Shown one piece after another: positions 1 to 8,442 of a DNA stretch of 64,000 bases. The first letter of the stretch is position 1; each line of letters starts with the position of its first letter. The stretch lies in NCBI RefSeq assembly GCF_042650605.1, contig NZ_JBHSBN010000006.1:248001-312000 (forward strand), written 5' to 3'. Origin of the DNA: Micromonospora_J zhanjiangensis. Its GTDB lineage: Bacteria; Actinomycetota; Actinomycetes; Mycobacteriales; Micromonosporaceae. The notes beneath the pieces were generated by a model. The model saw only the letters and a list, made by a program, of their open reading frames with translations, did not search any database and was not told where the DNA came from. Position numbers and translations under genes: made by a program.

Positions 1-135
1 GACGCGCTGCCCGGTCCCGGTCGCTCGACGCGACTCACCCCGGCGATCGCCCGCTGACCCGGGCGCGGCGGACCCGTACACGATCCGAACATCGGCGCCA
101 CCGCGTCGCGTACCCGCGTCGGCCAAGATGGGTAC

Positions 136-831
136 GTGAGTTCCGACCCGCGGCAACGGGGGCTGGTCCTGGTGGTCGAGGACGAGCCGGCCATCGCCGA
201 CCTGGTCCGGCTCTACCTGAGCCGGGACGGCTTCGGCGTACACGTGGAGACCGAGGGCACCGCCGGCCTGGCCGCCGCCCGGCGGCTGCGGCCGGTGGCC
301 TGCGTGCTGGACATCGCCCTGCCCGGGATGGCCGGCACCGAACTCTGCCGCCGGTTGCGGGAGTCCGGCGACTGGACGCCGGTCATCTTCCTCACCGCCC
401 GGGACGACGAGGTCGACCGAATCGTCGGCCTGGAACTCGGCGCCGACGACTACGTGACCAAGCCGTTCAGCCCGCGCGAACTGGTGGCCCGGATCCGCGC
501 GGTGCTGCGCCGCACGGCCGGGACGCCGGAACGGACCGAACGGCCCCGGTCGGTCGGCCCGATCACGCTCGACCCGGGCCGCCGCGCGGTCGCCGTGTCC
601 GGTCGGCCGGTGCAGCTGACGTCGACCGAGTTCGACCTGCTGGCGCACCTGATGAGCCGGCCCGGTCGGGTGTTCACCCGGGAGGAGTTGCTGGCCACCG
701 TCTGGGGCTACGCCGCGCACAGCGGCACCCGGACCGTGGACGTGCACGTTGCCCAGGTCCGCGCCAAGCTCGGCCCGGCGGCCGAGGTGATCCGGACCCA
801 CCGCGGCGTCGGATACGCCTGTGTCGGCTGA
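136..831 (+). CDS. OmpR/PhoB-family DNA-binding response regulator
   Basis: Cytoplasmic transcription factor of a two-component system, 231 aa. The N-terminal receiver domain (about residues 9-125) has the acidic pair in VVEDE, the phospho-acceptor aspartate in CVLDIALPG (about D59), the conserved threonine in FLTAR and the lysine in VTKPF. The C-terminal winged helix (about 140-230) has the usual EFDLLAHL and RTVDVHVAQ segments. The start is GTG at 136; no Shine-Dalgarno is obvious, so the start is moderately certain. It overlaps the histidine kinase gene by 11 bp, which indicates translational coupling and a cognate pair. The stimulus and regulon cannot be read from the sequence. Confidence 0.93.
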   Translation: MSSDPRQRGLVLVVEDEPAIADLVRLYLSRDGFGVHVETEGTAGLAAARRLRPVACVLDIALPGMAGTELCRRLRESGDWTPVIFLTARDDEVDRIVGLELGADDYVTKPFSPRELVARIRAVLRRTAGTPERTERPRSVGPITLDPGRRAVAVSGRPVQLTSTEFDLLAHLMSRPGRVFTREELLATVWGYAAHSGTRTVDVHVAQVRAKLGPAAEVIRTHRGVGYACVG

Positions 832-2365
832 CCCGCCCGACCGGGCGCGCCCCGAACACCACCCGTCCGACCGGCCGCGGCCGGAACACCACCCGCCCGA
901 CCGGGCGCGGCCGGAACAGCACCTGACCGTGCCGCTGCCGGTGCTCGGTCCGGCCGGCCCACCGACCGGCCCGGCCGGCCCGGTCGGCCCGGGCGCGACC
1001 GGCCGTCCCCGGCGCCGGTTCGGCGCCACCCTGACCGCCCGCGCGGTCCTGGTCAGTTGCGCCGTCGCGCTGATCTCGGTGCTGGTCACCGCCCTGGTGG
1101 CGCTGCCGGTGGCGGCCGCCCGGGCCGAGCAGCAGGCCCGCCAGGCGTTGGCCGCGCAGGCCACCCTGGCGGCGCAGAGCCTGCGACCCCGGGTGGACCG
1201 CGGGCGTACCGCCGACGAGGAGCGGATCATCCGGCAGTTGCGGGCCGAGAACATCGACGCGTACCTGATCCGGGCCGGTCGGCCCGACCGGACCGGCCTG
1301 CCGGACGAGGTCGTCGCCCGGGTCTCCGGCGGCCGGAACTTCTCCGGCCGGGCGAGGGTGGGCGGCACGCCCGCGTTCGTCGAGGGTCGGTTCCTGCCCG
1401 GCGGGAACGGTGTGGTGCTGGCCCGGCGGATCGGCACCGGTCTGTGGCGGCAGGTCGCCGGCAGCCTGTGGCTGCCGCTGCTGGCCGGGCTGGCGGCCGG
1501 CGTGGTCGCCGGGGCGTTGCTGGCCCGCCGGCTGGCCGGTCCGATCCGCAACGCGGCGACCGCGGCCGCCCGGCTGCGGGCCGGCGACCGGGACGTCCGG
1601 CTGGCCGTCGAGCCGCCCGAGGAGGCCGCCGACCTGGCGTACGCGCTGAACGACCTCGCCGCGGCGCTGGCCACCAGCGAGGGCCGGCAGCGGGAGTTCC
1701 TGCTGTCGGTGTCGCACGAACTGCGTACGCCGTTGACGGCGATCCGCGGCTACGCCGAGGCGCTGGCCGACGGGGTGGTCGGACCGGAGGGCTCGCAGCG
1801 CGCCGGACAGACCATGCTGGCCCAGGCCGAACACCTGGATCGGCTGGTCAGCGACCTGCTGGCGCTGGCCCGGCTGGAGGCGGCCGACTTCCCCGTCGAA
1901 CCCACCACGGTCGACCTCGGCCGGCTGGTCGCCGACGCCGCGAACGCCTGGAGTGCGCGCTGCGCGACGGTCGGGGTGGTGCTGCGCACCGAGATCCCGG
2001 CCGAGCCGGTGCCGGCGTACACCGACGCGGGCCGGATCCGTCAGGTCGTCGACGGCCTGCTGGAGAACGCGCTGCGGGTGGTGCCGCCCGGCGCGCCGGT
2101 GGTCCTCGCGGTCCGCCCGGCGCCCGGGGCCGGCGGCGTGATCGAGGTACGGGACGGCGGTCCGGGTTTCACCGAGGACGACCTGGCGGTGGCCTTCGAA
2201 CGCGGCGCGCTGCACCAGCGCTACCAGGGCGTCCGTAAGGTGGGCAGCGGGCTCGGGCTGGCCCTGGCCGCCGGGCTGGTCCGCCGGCTGGGCGGTGGCA
2301 TCACCGCCGACCACGCGCCCGAGGGCGGAGCCCGGTTCTCGGTACGCCTGCCGCCCCGCCCCTGA
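821..2365 (+). CDS. HAMP/HisKA sensor histidine kinase
   Basis: Membrane sensor kinase, 514 aa, partner of the upstream response regulator. The N-terminus (about 1-65) is a disordered Pro/Arg/His-rich tail with three near-repeats of the type DRARPEHHP. A first membrane helix lies at about 75-95, an extracytoplasmic segment of roughly 115 residues follows, and a second helix (LAGLAAGVVAGALLARR) leads into a HAMP linker. The H-box SVSHELRTPL places the phospho-histidine at about H299. ATP-binding boxes follow: an N-box ending in ENALRV, DGGPGF and GSGLGLAL. The start is GTG at 821 inside the regulator's last codons. The histidine-rich tail is unusual and could bind metal, but that is only a possibility. 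Confidence 0.92.
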   Translation: MSADPPDRARPEHHPSDRPRPEHHPPDRARPEQHLTVPLPVLGPAGPPTGPAGPVGPGATGRPRRRFGATLTARAVLVSCAVALISVLVTALVALPVAAARAEQQARQALAAQATLAAQSLRPRVDRGRTADEERIIRQLRAENIDAYLIRAGRPDRTGLPDEVVARVSGGRNFSGRARVGGTPAFVEGRFLPGGNGVVLARRIGTGLWRQVAGSLWLPLLAGLAAGVVAGALLARRLAGPIRNAATAAARLRAGDRDVRLAVEPPEEAADLAYALNDLAAALATSEGRQREFLLSVSHELRTPLTAIRGYAEALADGVVGPEGSQRAGQTMLAQAEHLDRLVSDLLALARLEAADFPVEPTTVDLGRLVADAANAWSARCATVGVVLRTEIPAEPVPAYTDAGRIRQVVDGLLENALRVVPPGAPVVLAVRPAPGAGGVIEVRDGGPGFTEDDLAVAFERGALHQRYQGVRKVGSGLGLALAAGLVRRLGGGITADHAPEGGARFSVRLPPRP

Positions 2366-2377
2366 CCGTGCCGGGGC

Positions 2378-3235
2378 TCATCGGGCGACCCGGCGCAGGT
2401 AGGTCAGCCCGTCGATGGCGAGCCGGTCCTGCGACGGGGCGAGCGGTCGCCAGATCGAGGCCGCGGTGGCGATGGTCTCGTTCTCGGCGGTGAACGACTC
2501 CAGGCAGACCGCGCCGCGGTAGCCGGTCGCCCGCAGCGCGGCGAAGAAACCGGGCCAGTCGAAGTGGTCCGCCCCGGGCGCCCCGCGGTTGGTGCCGCTG
2601 ACCTGCACGTGCTTGATGTACGGGCCGGCCAGCGTGACGGCCGCGCAGGGATCGGCCTCCTCGATGTTCAGGTGATACGTGTCGAGCATGAGGCCGACGT
2701 TGGCCGGCAGGCCCTCGATCATGTCGAGGGTCTGCTCCACGGTGTTGACCACGCTCGTCTCGTAGCGGTTGAGGGCCTCCACCCCGATGCTCACCCCCCG
2801 CTCGCCGGCGTACCCGGCGACCGGCGCGAGCGCCGCCCGGAAGTCCGCGTAGCAGGCCGACCGGGCCGCCGGCGACATCCGCCAGGTCCGGCCGACCGCG
2901 GCGTAGACCGGGCCGCCGACGCAGCCGGCACCGACCGCCGCCGCGGCGTCCACGCAGGTCCTCAGGTACGCCACGGTCGACTCGACGACCGCCGGCGCGG
3001 CGTCCACGAGGTCCCGCCCGGGCGGGGTGACCGCGCAGACGCCGGCCGCGACCAGCCCGTGCGCTGCCAACAGGTCACGGGTACGGACCGGATCCCAGTC
3101 GCCGGGTTGCTCGATCGGCAGCTCGACCGCCTCGAAGCCGAACGCGGCGATCTTCGGGATCAGGTCGGCGAGCACCCGGTCGTCGACGGGGGAGGCCCAC
3201 ACCCAGGGGTTGACGCCGATGGCGTACACCGGCAC
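2378..3235 (-). CDS. Sugar phosphate isomerase/epimerase (xylose-isomerase-like TIM barrel)
   Basis: Predicted cytoplasmic TIM-barrel isomerase/epimerase of the AP-endonuclease-2 superfamily, 285 aa. Visible metal-site segments are the glutamate in GVEALNRYETS, the aspartate and histidine in LMLDTYHLNIEE, the histidine in IKHVQVSG and the glutamate in VCLESF; this spacing is typical of tagatose/psicose-epimerase-like proteins. It starts with GTG at 3235 immediately after the stop of the sugar-binding protein gene, as the last gene of a five-gene importer operon. It probably converts the imported sugar or cyclitol; the substrate is not determinable from sequence. Confidence 0.85.
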   Translation of the reverse strand: MPVYAIGVNPWVWASPVDDRVLADLIPKIAAFGFEAVELPIEQPGDWDPVRTRDLLAAHGLVAAGVCAVTPPGRDLVDAAPAVVESTVAYLRTCVDAAAAVGAGCVGGPVYAAVGRTWRMSPAARSACYADFRAALAPVAGYAGERGVSIGVEALNRYETSVVNTVEQTLDMIEGLPANVGLMLDTYHLNIEEADPCAAVTLAGPYIKHVQVSGTNRGAPGADHFDWPGFFAALRATGYRGAVCLESFTAENETIATAASIWRPLAPSQDRLAIDGLTYLRRVAR

Positions 3236-4420
3236 CTACTTCCAGCGCTGCGGGTAACCGGGCAGGTCGGTGCAGCCGCACATCGCGTAGTGCAACGGCG
3301 GCATGTTCGGGTCGACGTACTGGTCCAGGTTCTCCTGGGTGATGGTCGGCTGCGGCAGCTTCCACGGGTTGGACACCTGCTCGCCGCCGAGCACCCGCAG
3401 CGCGGCGATGATCGGCGTACGCCACTGGTAGGTCGGGTAGGTGGGCGCGATGGCGGTGAGCTTCTTGTCCTTCCACATCTTCAGGAAGTCGAGCTGGTCC
3501 TCGCCGTTGATCGGTGGCACGGGCTTGCCGGCGTCCTGGAACGCCTCGACCGCCGCGACGGCGACCGCTCCCGCGTCCATCCAGACGCCGTCGATCGTGC
3601 CGTACCGCTGCAGGTAGTCGTCGACGATCTTCTTGGTCTTGGCCGGGTCGCCGTCGGTGAACTCGACCCCTACGACGTTCACCTTGGCCTTGTCGAACGC
3701 GATCTTCGCGGCCGACCAGCGGGTCTCCAGCACGTCGACGCCGGGCAGGATGCGCAGGGCGAGCACCTTGCCGCCGGGCTTCATCCGCTTGCTGACGAAG
3801 TCGGCCCCGACGTGACCGAAGCCGTAGCCGCCGATCGGGTTGATGAACGTCACCGGGCAGGTCGTGTCGACCCCGCGGTCGAACACGATCACGGGTAGGC
3901 CCTTGCGGCAGGCCGCCTCGACGGCGGGGGTGAGCGTGGCGGTGGTGTTCGGCGAGACGATGAGCGCGTCGCAACCCTTGCCCAGCAGGTCGTTGATGTC
4001 CGCGATCTGCTTCTGGTCCTTGCCCTCGGCGTCGACGTGCACGAACTCCTTGATCCTGCTCTTGTTCCGCTCCACCTCGGCCTGCATGGTCTTGAAGCCG
4101 ACCTGCCGCCAGGGGTTGTTCAGCGCGGCGTTCGAGAAACAGATCTTGTACGGGCCGGGCTTCTTGAACTTCGCGGTGTCCACCGGTTTCGGGTTGAGCA
4201 CCTGCTCCCACGGCTTGTCGGCCGGTCCGGTCGGTGCGGCGTCGAGCAGGGCGAGTTCGTTGTCGTAGTCGGCCTGCTTGAAGAACTTCGAGTGGCCACC
4301 GGTGCCCGACCCGGCGGACTCGGACGCGGTGCCGGACGGCGTCGGTGCCGGTTCGTCGGTGGCGCAGCCGGCGAGCGAGAGCACGGTGACAGCGGCCAGG
4401 GCCGTGATGGATCGTCGCAC
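3236..4420 (-). CDS. Sugar ABC transporter substrate-binding lipoprotein
   Basis: Lipid-anchored periplasmic-binding-type protein, 394 aa, for a ribose/xylose-class importer. The N-terminus MRRSITALAAVTVLSLAGC is a signal peptide with lipobox LAGC, followed by a Thr/Ser/Gly linker. The body (about 70-390) is the two-lobe type I fold: a first strand KICFSNAALNNPW, the GCDALIVSPN segment, PVIVFDRGVD, then the effector-lobe segments GKVLALRIL and IDGVWMDAG. It lies between the permease and isomerase genes of the same operon. The ligand is unknown, but the DRGVD segment in the hinge region is usual for pentose, hexose or inositol binders. Confidence 0.92.
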   Translation of the reverse strand: MRRSITALAAVTVLSLAGCATDEPAPTPSGTASESAGSGTGGHSKFFKQADYDNELALLDAAPTGPADKPWEQVLNPKPVDTAKFKKPGPYKICFSNAALNNPWRQVGFKTMQAEVERNKSRIKEFVHVDAEGKDQKQIADINDLLGKGCDALIVSPNTTATLTPAVEAACRKGLPVIVFDRGVDTTCPVTFINPIGGYGFGHVGADFVSKRMKPGGKVLALRILPGVDVLETRWSAAKIAFDKAKVNVVGVEFTDGDPAKTKKIVDDYLQRYGTIDGVWMDAGAVAVAAVEAFQDAGKPVPPINGEDQLDFLKMWKDKKLTAIAPTYPTYQWRTPIIAALRVLGGEQVSNPWKLPQPTITQENLDQYVDPNMPPLHYAMCGCTDLPGYPQRWK

Positions 4421-4429
4421 TGAATCCCC

Positions 4430-5413
4430 TTATCTCGACGAAGAACGCATGGACGAGACCGCCACGGCGGCGAGGATGATCGCCCCCTGGACGGTCGGCC
4501 TGAGGGCGCCGGAGACGCCGTAGAAGTTCATCAGGGCGAAGAGCGTCTCCAGGGTCAGCGCACCGAGCATCGCGCCCACGACCGAGCCCCGGCCACCGCC
4601 CAGGGCGACCCCGCCGAGGACGACCGCGGTGATCGCGCCGAACTCCAGCCCGGCGCCGGCCTGGAAGGAGACCCCGCTGTACCCGCCGAGCAGGACCGCC
4701 GCGACGGCGGCGGCGAGCCCGCTGAGCACGAACGCGATCGTTTTGGTCCGTCGGACCCAGACCCCGGCCAGCTCAGCGGTCCGCGCGTTGTCGCCGACGG
4801 CGACCAGGGTCCGGCCGAAGTCGGAGCGCATGACCAGCACCGCGAGCGCCCCCGCCACGAGCAGGACCACCAGCGCGTACGGGATCCGGCCGAGCACCGG
4901 GACGTCCTCGACCGCCCGCCGGCCGAACCGCCGGAACTCCTCGGACAGGCCACCCCTGGGTGCGCCGTTGGACCACAGGTAGACCGCGCCGACGAGGATC
5001 AGGAACATGCCGAGGGTGGTGATGAACGAGGGCACCCGCAGCCGCGTCGTGACCAGACCGTTGACCAGCCCGACGAGCGCGCCGGCGGCCAGCAGCAGCG
5101 CCACGACCGGCCAGGTGCGGGACGGGTCGCTGTCGATCAGCCGGGCGGCGACGACGACCTGGGCGGTGACCAGGGAACCGACGGAGAGGTCGAACTCACC
5201 GGAGACGATCACGAAGTACTGCCCGGCGGCGAGCAGGACGATCGGTGCGGAGCGGCCGAGGAACGACATCAGCGACGAGGGCGCGAGGAAGCCGGGCTGC
5301 CGGACCGCGAGCAGCGCCAGCAGCACGGCGAGGATGACGACGATCGGCAGGACGCCGCCGGGCCGCGGGCGCGGCAGCCGCAGCGGGAACGAACGGTGCT
5401 CGACGGTCTGCAT
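4430..5413 (-). CDS. Sugar ABC transporter permease (RbsC/BPD-2 family), second
   Basis: Integral membrane subunit, 327 aa, of a CUT2-type sugar importer. About eight to ten hydrophobic segments are visible, with the family signature GEFDLSVGSLV near the middle and AVVLGGVALGGGRGSVVGA near the end, the coupling region for the ATPase. It starts at ATG 5413, only 2 bp after the stop of the preceding permease gene. Two different permeases (this and 5416-6390) imply a heterodimeric pore, which is common in this transporter class. Confidence 0.92.
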   Translation of the reverse strand: MQTVEHRSFPLRLPRPRPGGVLPIVVILAVLLALLAVRQPGFLAPSSLMSFLGRSAPIVLLAAGQYFVIVSGEFDLSVGSLVTAQVVVAARLIDSDPSRTWPVVALLLAAGALVGLVNGLVTTRLRVPSFITTLGMFLILVGAVYLWSNGAPRGGLSEEFRRFGRRAVEDVPVLGRIPYALVVLLVAGALAVLVMRSDFGRTLVAVGDNARTAELAGVWVRRTKTIAFVLSGLAAAVAAVLLGGYSGVSFQAGAGLEFGAITAVVLGGVALGGGRGSVVGAMLGALTLETLFALMNFYGVSGALRPTVQGAIILAAVAVSSMRSSSR

Positions 5414-5415
5414 GG

Positions 5416-6390
5416 TCAGGACCGGGCCTTCCGGTAGGTCCGCCGGGCGTAGACGGCCACCGCCGCGATGATGATCACGCCGCGGATCACCTGCTTGAAG
5501 AAGGCGTCCACGTCGAGCTGGTTGAAGACGGCGTCGACGCTGGCGAGCAGCAGCACGCCGCCGACGGTGCCGAGCACGCCGCCGCGCCCGCCCGCCAGGG
5601 CGGTGCCGCCGAGGACCACCGCCGCGATCGACTCCAGGTCGTACAGGCCCTCGGTGCCCACCCGGGGAGCGCCCGAGCCGAGCCGGCTGGACAGGTAGAT
5701 CCCGGCGAGACCGGCGCAGAGCGAGCAGAGCACGTGCGCGCCGACGAGCACCCGGTGCGTGCGTACGCCGGAGAGGCGGGAGACCTCCGGATCACCGCCG
5801 ACGGCGATCAGGTGGTGGCCGAATCGCGTTCGCGTGAGCGTCAGCCAGGCCGCCGCGGTGACGACGAGCAGCAGCAGGAACGACAGCGGCACCGGTCCGA
5901 CGCGCTGGTAGCCGAGGGTCTGCACGAGCGCGGGCGCGGTCCGGCCGGACGGGCCGTCGTAGCCGTTGTCGAGGTATCCCTTGAGCAGCAACCCGACCCC
6001 GACGGTCGCGATGAACGCGTTGATCCGCAGCCGGGTGACGAGCAGGCCGTTGAGCAGCCCGATGCCGGCGCTGACCGCGAGCGCGAGGCCGATCGCCGGC
6101 AGCAGTGCGCCGTCGCGGCCGGCCATCGTCTCGGCGGCCACCAGGGTGCTGAGGCTGACCACGTACGCCACGGACAGGTCGAGCGAGCCGCCGAGGATGA
6201 CCAGGGTCTGACCGACGGCGACCAGCCCGAGGCCGGCGGCGACGTGCAGCAGGCTCACCGTCGTCGACTGGTTGAACAGGTGGCCGCCGTCGACCGTCAC
6301 GACCAGCCAGCCGAGCGCCAGCACCAGGGCCAGGGCGACGAACACCCCCGGGACGCTCCGCCGGGTCGGCAGGCTCATCGCGGTGATCAT
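5416..6390 (-). CDS. Sugar ABC transporter permease (RbsC/BPD-2 family), first
   Basis: Integral membrane subunit, 324 aa. I chose ATG at 6390 because it overlaps the ATPase stop in an ATGA arrangement; the open frame extends further upstream, but that part is a shadow of the ATPase gene. Family signatures are visible: GGSLDLSVAYVV and AVVLGGTALAGGRGGVLG. It pairs with the permease at 4430-5413. The order ATPase, permease, permease, binding protein, isomerase is one operon with gaps of 0-9 bp or overlaps. Confidence 0.9.
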   Translation of the reverse strand: MITAMSLPTRRSVPGVFVALALVLALGWLVVTVDGGHLFNQSTTVSLLHVAAGLGLVAVGQTLVILGGSLDLSVAYVVSLSTLVAAETMAGRDGALLPAIGLALAVSAGIGLLNGLLVTRLRINAFIATVGVGLLLKGYLDNGYDGPSGRTAPALVQTLGYQRVGPVPLSFLLLLVVTAAAWLTLTRTRFGHHLIAVGGDPEVSRLSGVRTHRVLVGAHVLCSLCAGLAGIYLSSRLGSGAPRVGTEGLYDLESIAAVVLGGTALAGGRGGVLGTVGGVLLLASVDAVFNQLDVDAFFKQVIRGVIIIAAVAVYARRTYRKARS

Positions 6391-7898
6391 CCGGCGGTCC
6401 CCCGGTCGGTGCCGACCGCCAGGGCCAGGACGTCCTCCTCGGTCGATCCGGCGGGCAGTTCGCCGGCGATCCGGCCGTCGCGCATGACGACGATCCGGTC
6501 GCTCATGCCGAGCAGTTCCGGCAGCTCCGACGAGATCATCAGTACCGCCGCGCCGGCCCGGGCGAGCCGGCGGACGAGGTCGTGGATGGTCGACTTGGCG
6601 CCCACGTCGATGCCCCGGGTCGGCTCGTCGAAGAGCAGGATCCCGGGGTCGAGCGCGAGCCACCGGGCCAGCACCACCTTCTGCTGGTTGCCGCCGGACA
6701 GGTACCGGATCTCCTGGTCGTCGCCGGCGGCCCGGAGTTCGACGGCGGCGAGCAACTCGCGCAGGCGTCCGGCCCGCGCCGCCCGGCCGGTCCACCTCGG
6801 GAAGACGGCCCGACCGGCGAGCAGCCCGTTGTCCAGGACCGACTGCCGGGCGACGAGGCCCTCGCCCTTACGGTCGTCGGTGAGGTACGCGATGCCGGCG
6901 CGGATGGCGGTGCGCGGCGAGCGCAGTCGGACCGGGGCGCCGTCGAGCGTCACCGCACCGGCGGTGAACGGGGCGGCTCCGAACAGCGCCCGGGCCAGCG
7001 TCGAGCGGCCGGAGCCCTGCAGGCCGCCGATCCCGAGCACCTCGCCGGCGCGCAGCCGCAGGTCGATGTCGTGCAGCTTGTGGTTCCGGCCCGCGCGTAC
7101 GCTCAGCCGGACCGGGCCGAGGTCGGCGGGACGGGCCCGCTCCGGGTAGTAGTCGGCCAGTTCCCGGCCGACCATGTGCCGTACCAGCTCGTCGACGGTG
7201 GTCGCGGCGGTGCCGGTGGTGGTCACCCGCCGACCGTCCTTGAGCACCGTGATCCGGTCGGACAGGTCGAAGACCTCGGTCAACCGGTGCGACACGTACA
7301 GCAGGCCGATCCCCCGTTGCTGCAATCGGCGCACCAGCCGGTAGAGCAGTTCGACCTCGTGATCGGCGAGGGCCGCGGTGGGCTCGTCCATGATGAGCAA
7401 CCGCGCGTCGAGGGCGAGCGCCTTGACGATCTCGACGACCTGCTGCTGCGCGACACCGAGCCCGCCCACCCGGGCGTCCGCCGGCAGCGAACTCTCCCCG
7501 ATCGAGGCGAGCAGCTCGGCGGTTCCGTCGCGCATCGCCCGCCGGTCGACCAGGCCCCGGCGTACCGGCTCGTGGCCGAGGTAGACGTTCTCCGCGACGG
7601 TGCGCTCCGGCAGCAGGTTGAACTCCTGGTGGATGATGCCGATGCCGGCTCGCTGGGCGTCCCGTGGGCCCCGGAACACCCGGGGTGTGCCGGCGAACTC
7701 GACGGTGCCCTCGTCCGGCGGGTGCCCACCGGAGACGATCTTCATGAGGGTCGACTTGCCGGCGCCGTTCTCGCCGACCACCGCGTGCACCTCGCCGGGT
7801 GAGACGTCCAGGTCGACCGCGTCAAGGACCCGTACGCCGAGGAACGACTTGCCGATGCCCCGGAGGCGCAGCAGGGGTGACGGCGGCGGGTCGGACAT
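6387..7898 (-). CDS. Sugar ABC transporter ATP-binding protein (two nucleotide-binding domains)
   Basis: Tandem ABC ATPase, 503 aa, that energises the importer. In domain 1, Walker A is GENGAGKST and Walker B LLIMDEPTAAL. In domain 2 the P-loop is GLQGSGRST, with arginine where lysine is usual, the signature is YLSGGNQQKV and Walker B ILLFDEPTRGID. The degenerate second P-loop is normal for this RbsA-like family. The start ATG 7898 has GAGGAA seven bases upstream, so the longer open frame (to 8030) is rejected. It is the first gene of the operon and faces a 544-bp divergent promoter region. Confidence 0.92.
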   Translation of the reverse strand: MSDPPPSPLLRLRGIGKSFLGVRVLDAVDLDVSPGEVHAVVGENGAGKSTLMKIVSGGHPPDEGTVEFAGTPRVFRGPRDAQRAGIGIIHQEFNLLPERTVAENVYLGHEPVRRGLVDRRAMRDGTAELLASIGESSLPADARVGGLGVAQQQVVEIVKALALDARLLIMDEPTAALADHEVELLYRLVRRLQQRGIGLLYVSHRLTEVFDLSDRITVLKDGRRVTTTGTAATTVDELVRHMVGRELADYYPERARPADLGPVRLSVRAGRNHKLHDIDLRLRAGEVLGIGGLQGSGRSTLARALFGAAPFTAGAVTLDGAPVRLRSPRTAIRAGIAYLTDDRKGEGLVARQSVLDNGLLAGRAVFPRWTGRAARAGRLRELLAAVELRAAGDDQEIRYLSGGNQQKVVLARWLALDPGILLFDEPTRGIDVGAKSTIHDLVRRLARAGAAVLMISSELPELLGMSDRIVVMRDGRIAGELPAGSTEEDVLALAVGTDRGTAG

Positions 7899-8442
7899 CT
7901 CAAGTTCCTCACCGAAAGTAGTGGCTGTGGGGGTGTCGATGCGGTCGAACCGATTGCGGGCAGAACCGAGGTGCCGACTCTCGCCATGGCTTTCGCCGAA
8001 CGGACGTGAACTTTCGCCGAATCCGACCAAACATGGCAGCTACGAGCGTAAATACTTGATGACCATCCCGCAATCCCGGCAGAGTCCCGAATGATTGACG
8101 TCGGTCATACGGCCAAAGTGGCGTCCGTCGAACGGCTGATCCGCCGCCCCGAGCTGCCCGCGAGACGGTGGTCGAACCGATTCCACGAGGCAAAAGATTG
8201 ACACGAGACGATGTCTCACGCATGCTGGCCGCCAAGACCACGGACCAGGTGCATCCTCGACGTAACACAGAGTCACCACCCCCGCGGAACTGACTGCCCG
8301 TCGCGGCGGACGGCACGACGATCCCATCGGCACCCCCGCACGCCTCCGGCGCGCTCCCAGGCACAACCTGACGCGCGTACGGCGGTGTGCGGTTACCGCA
8401 TGCCCGTGGTCGCCACTCGTGCCCCGCTGAAAAGGAGACGGC
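7899..8442. promoter_or_regulatory. Divergent promoter region with repeated candidate operator motifs
   Basis: This 544-bp gap separates the sugar-importer operon (leftward) from the secreted ThuA protein (rightward). Two copies of the near-palindrome TTCGCCGAA lie at 7992-8000 and 8013-8021, exactly 21 bp apart, so on the same face of the helix. A 13-bp direct repeat, GGTCGAACCGATT, occurs at 7943-7955 and 8170-8182. Both look like repressor sites (for example LacI or ROK class), but no regulator gene is adjacent. No RNA gene or credible reading frame was seen in the gap. Confidence 0.45.

Noticed and set aside
674..2314. A 546-codon leftward open frame
   Set aside because: Antisense of the response regulator and histidine kinase genes, with low-complexity Gly/Arg/Asp composition and no ribosome site.
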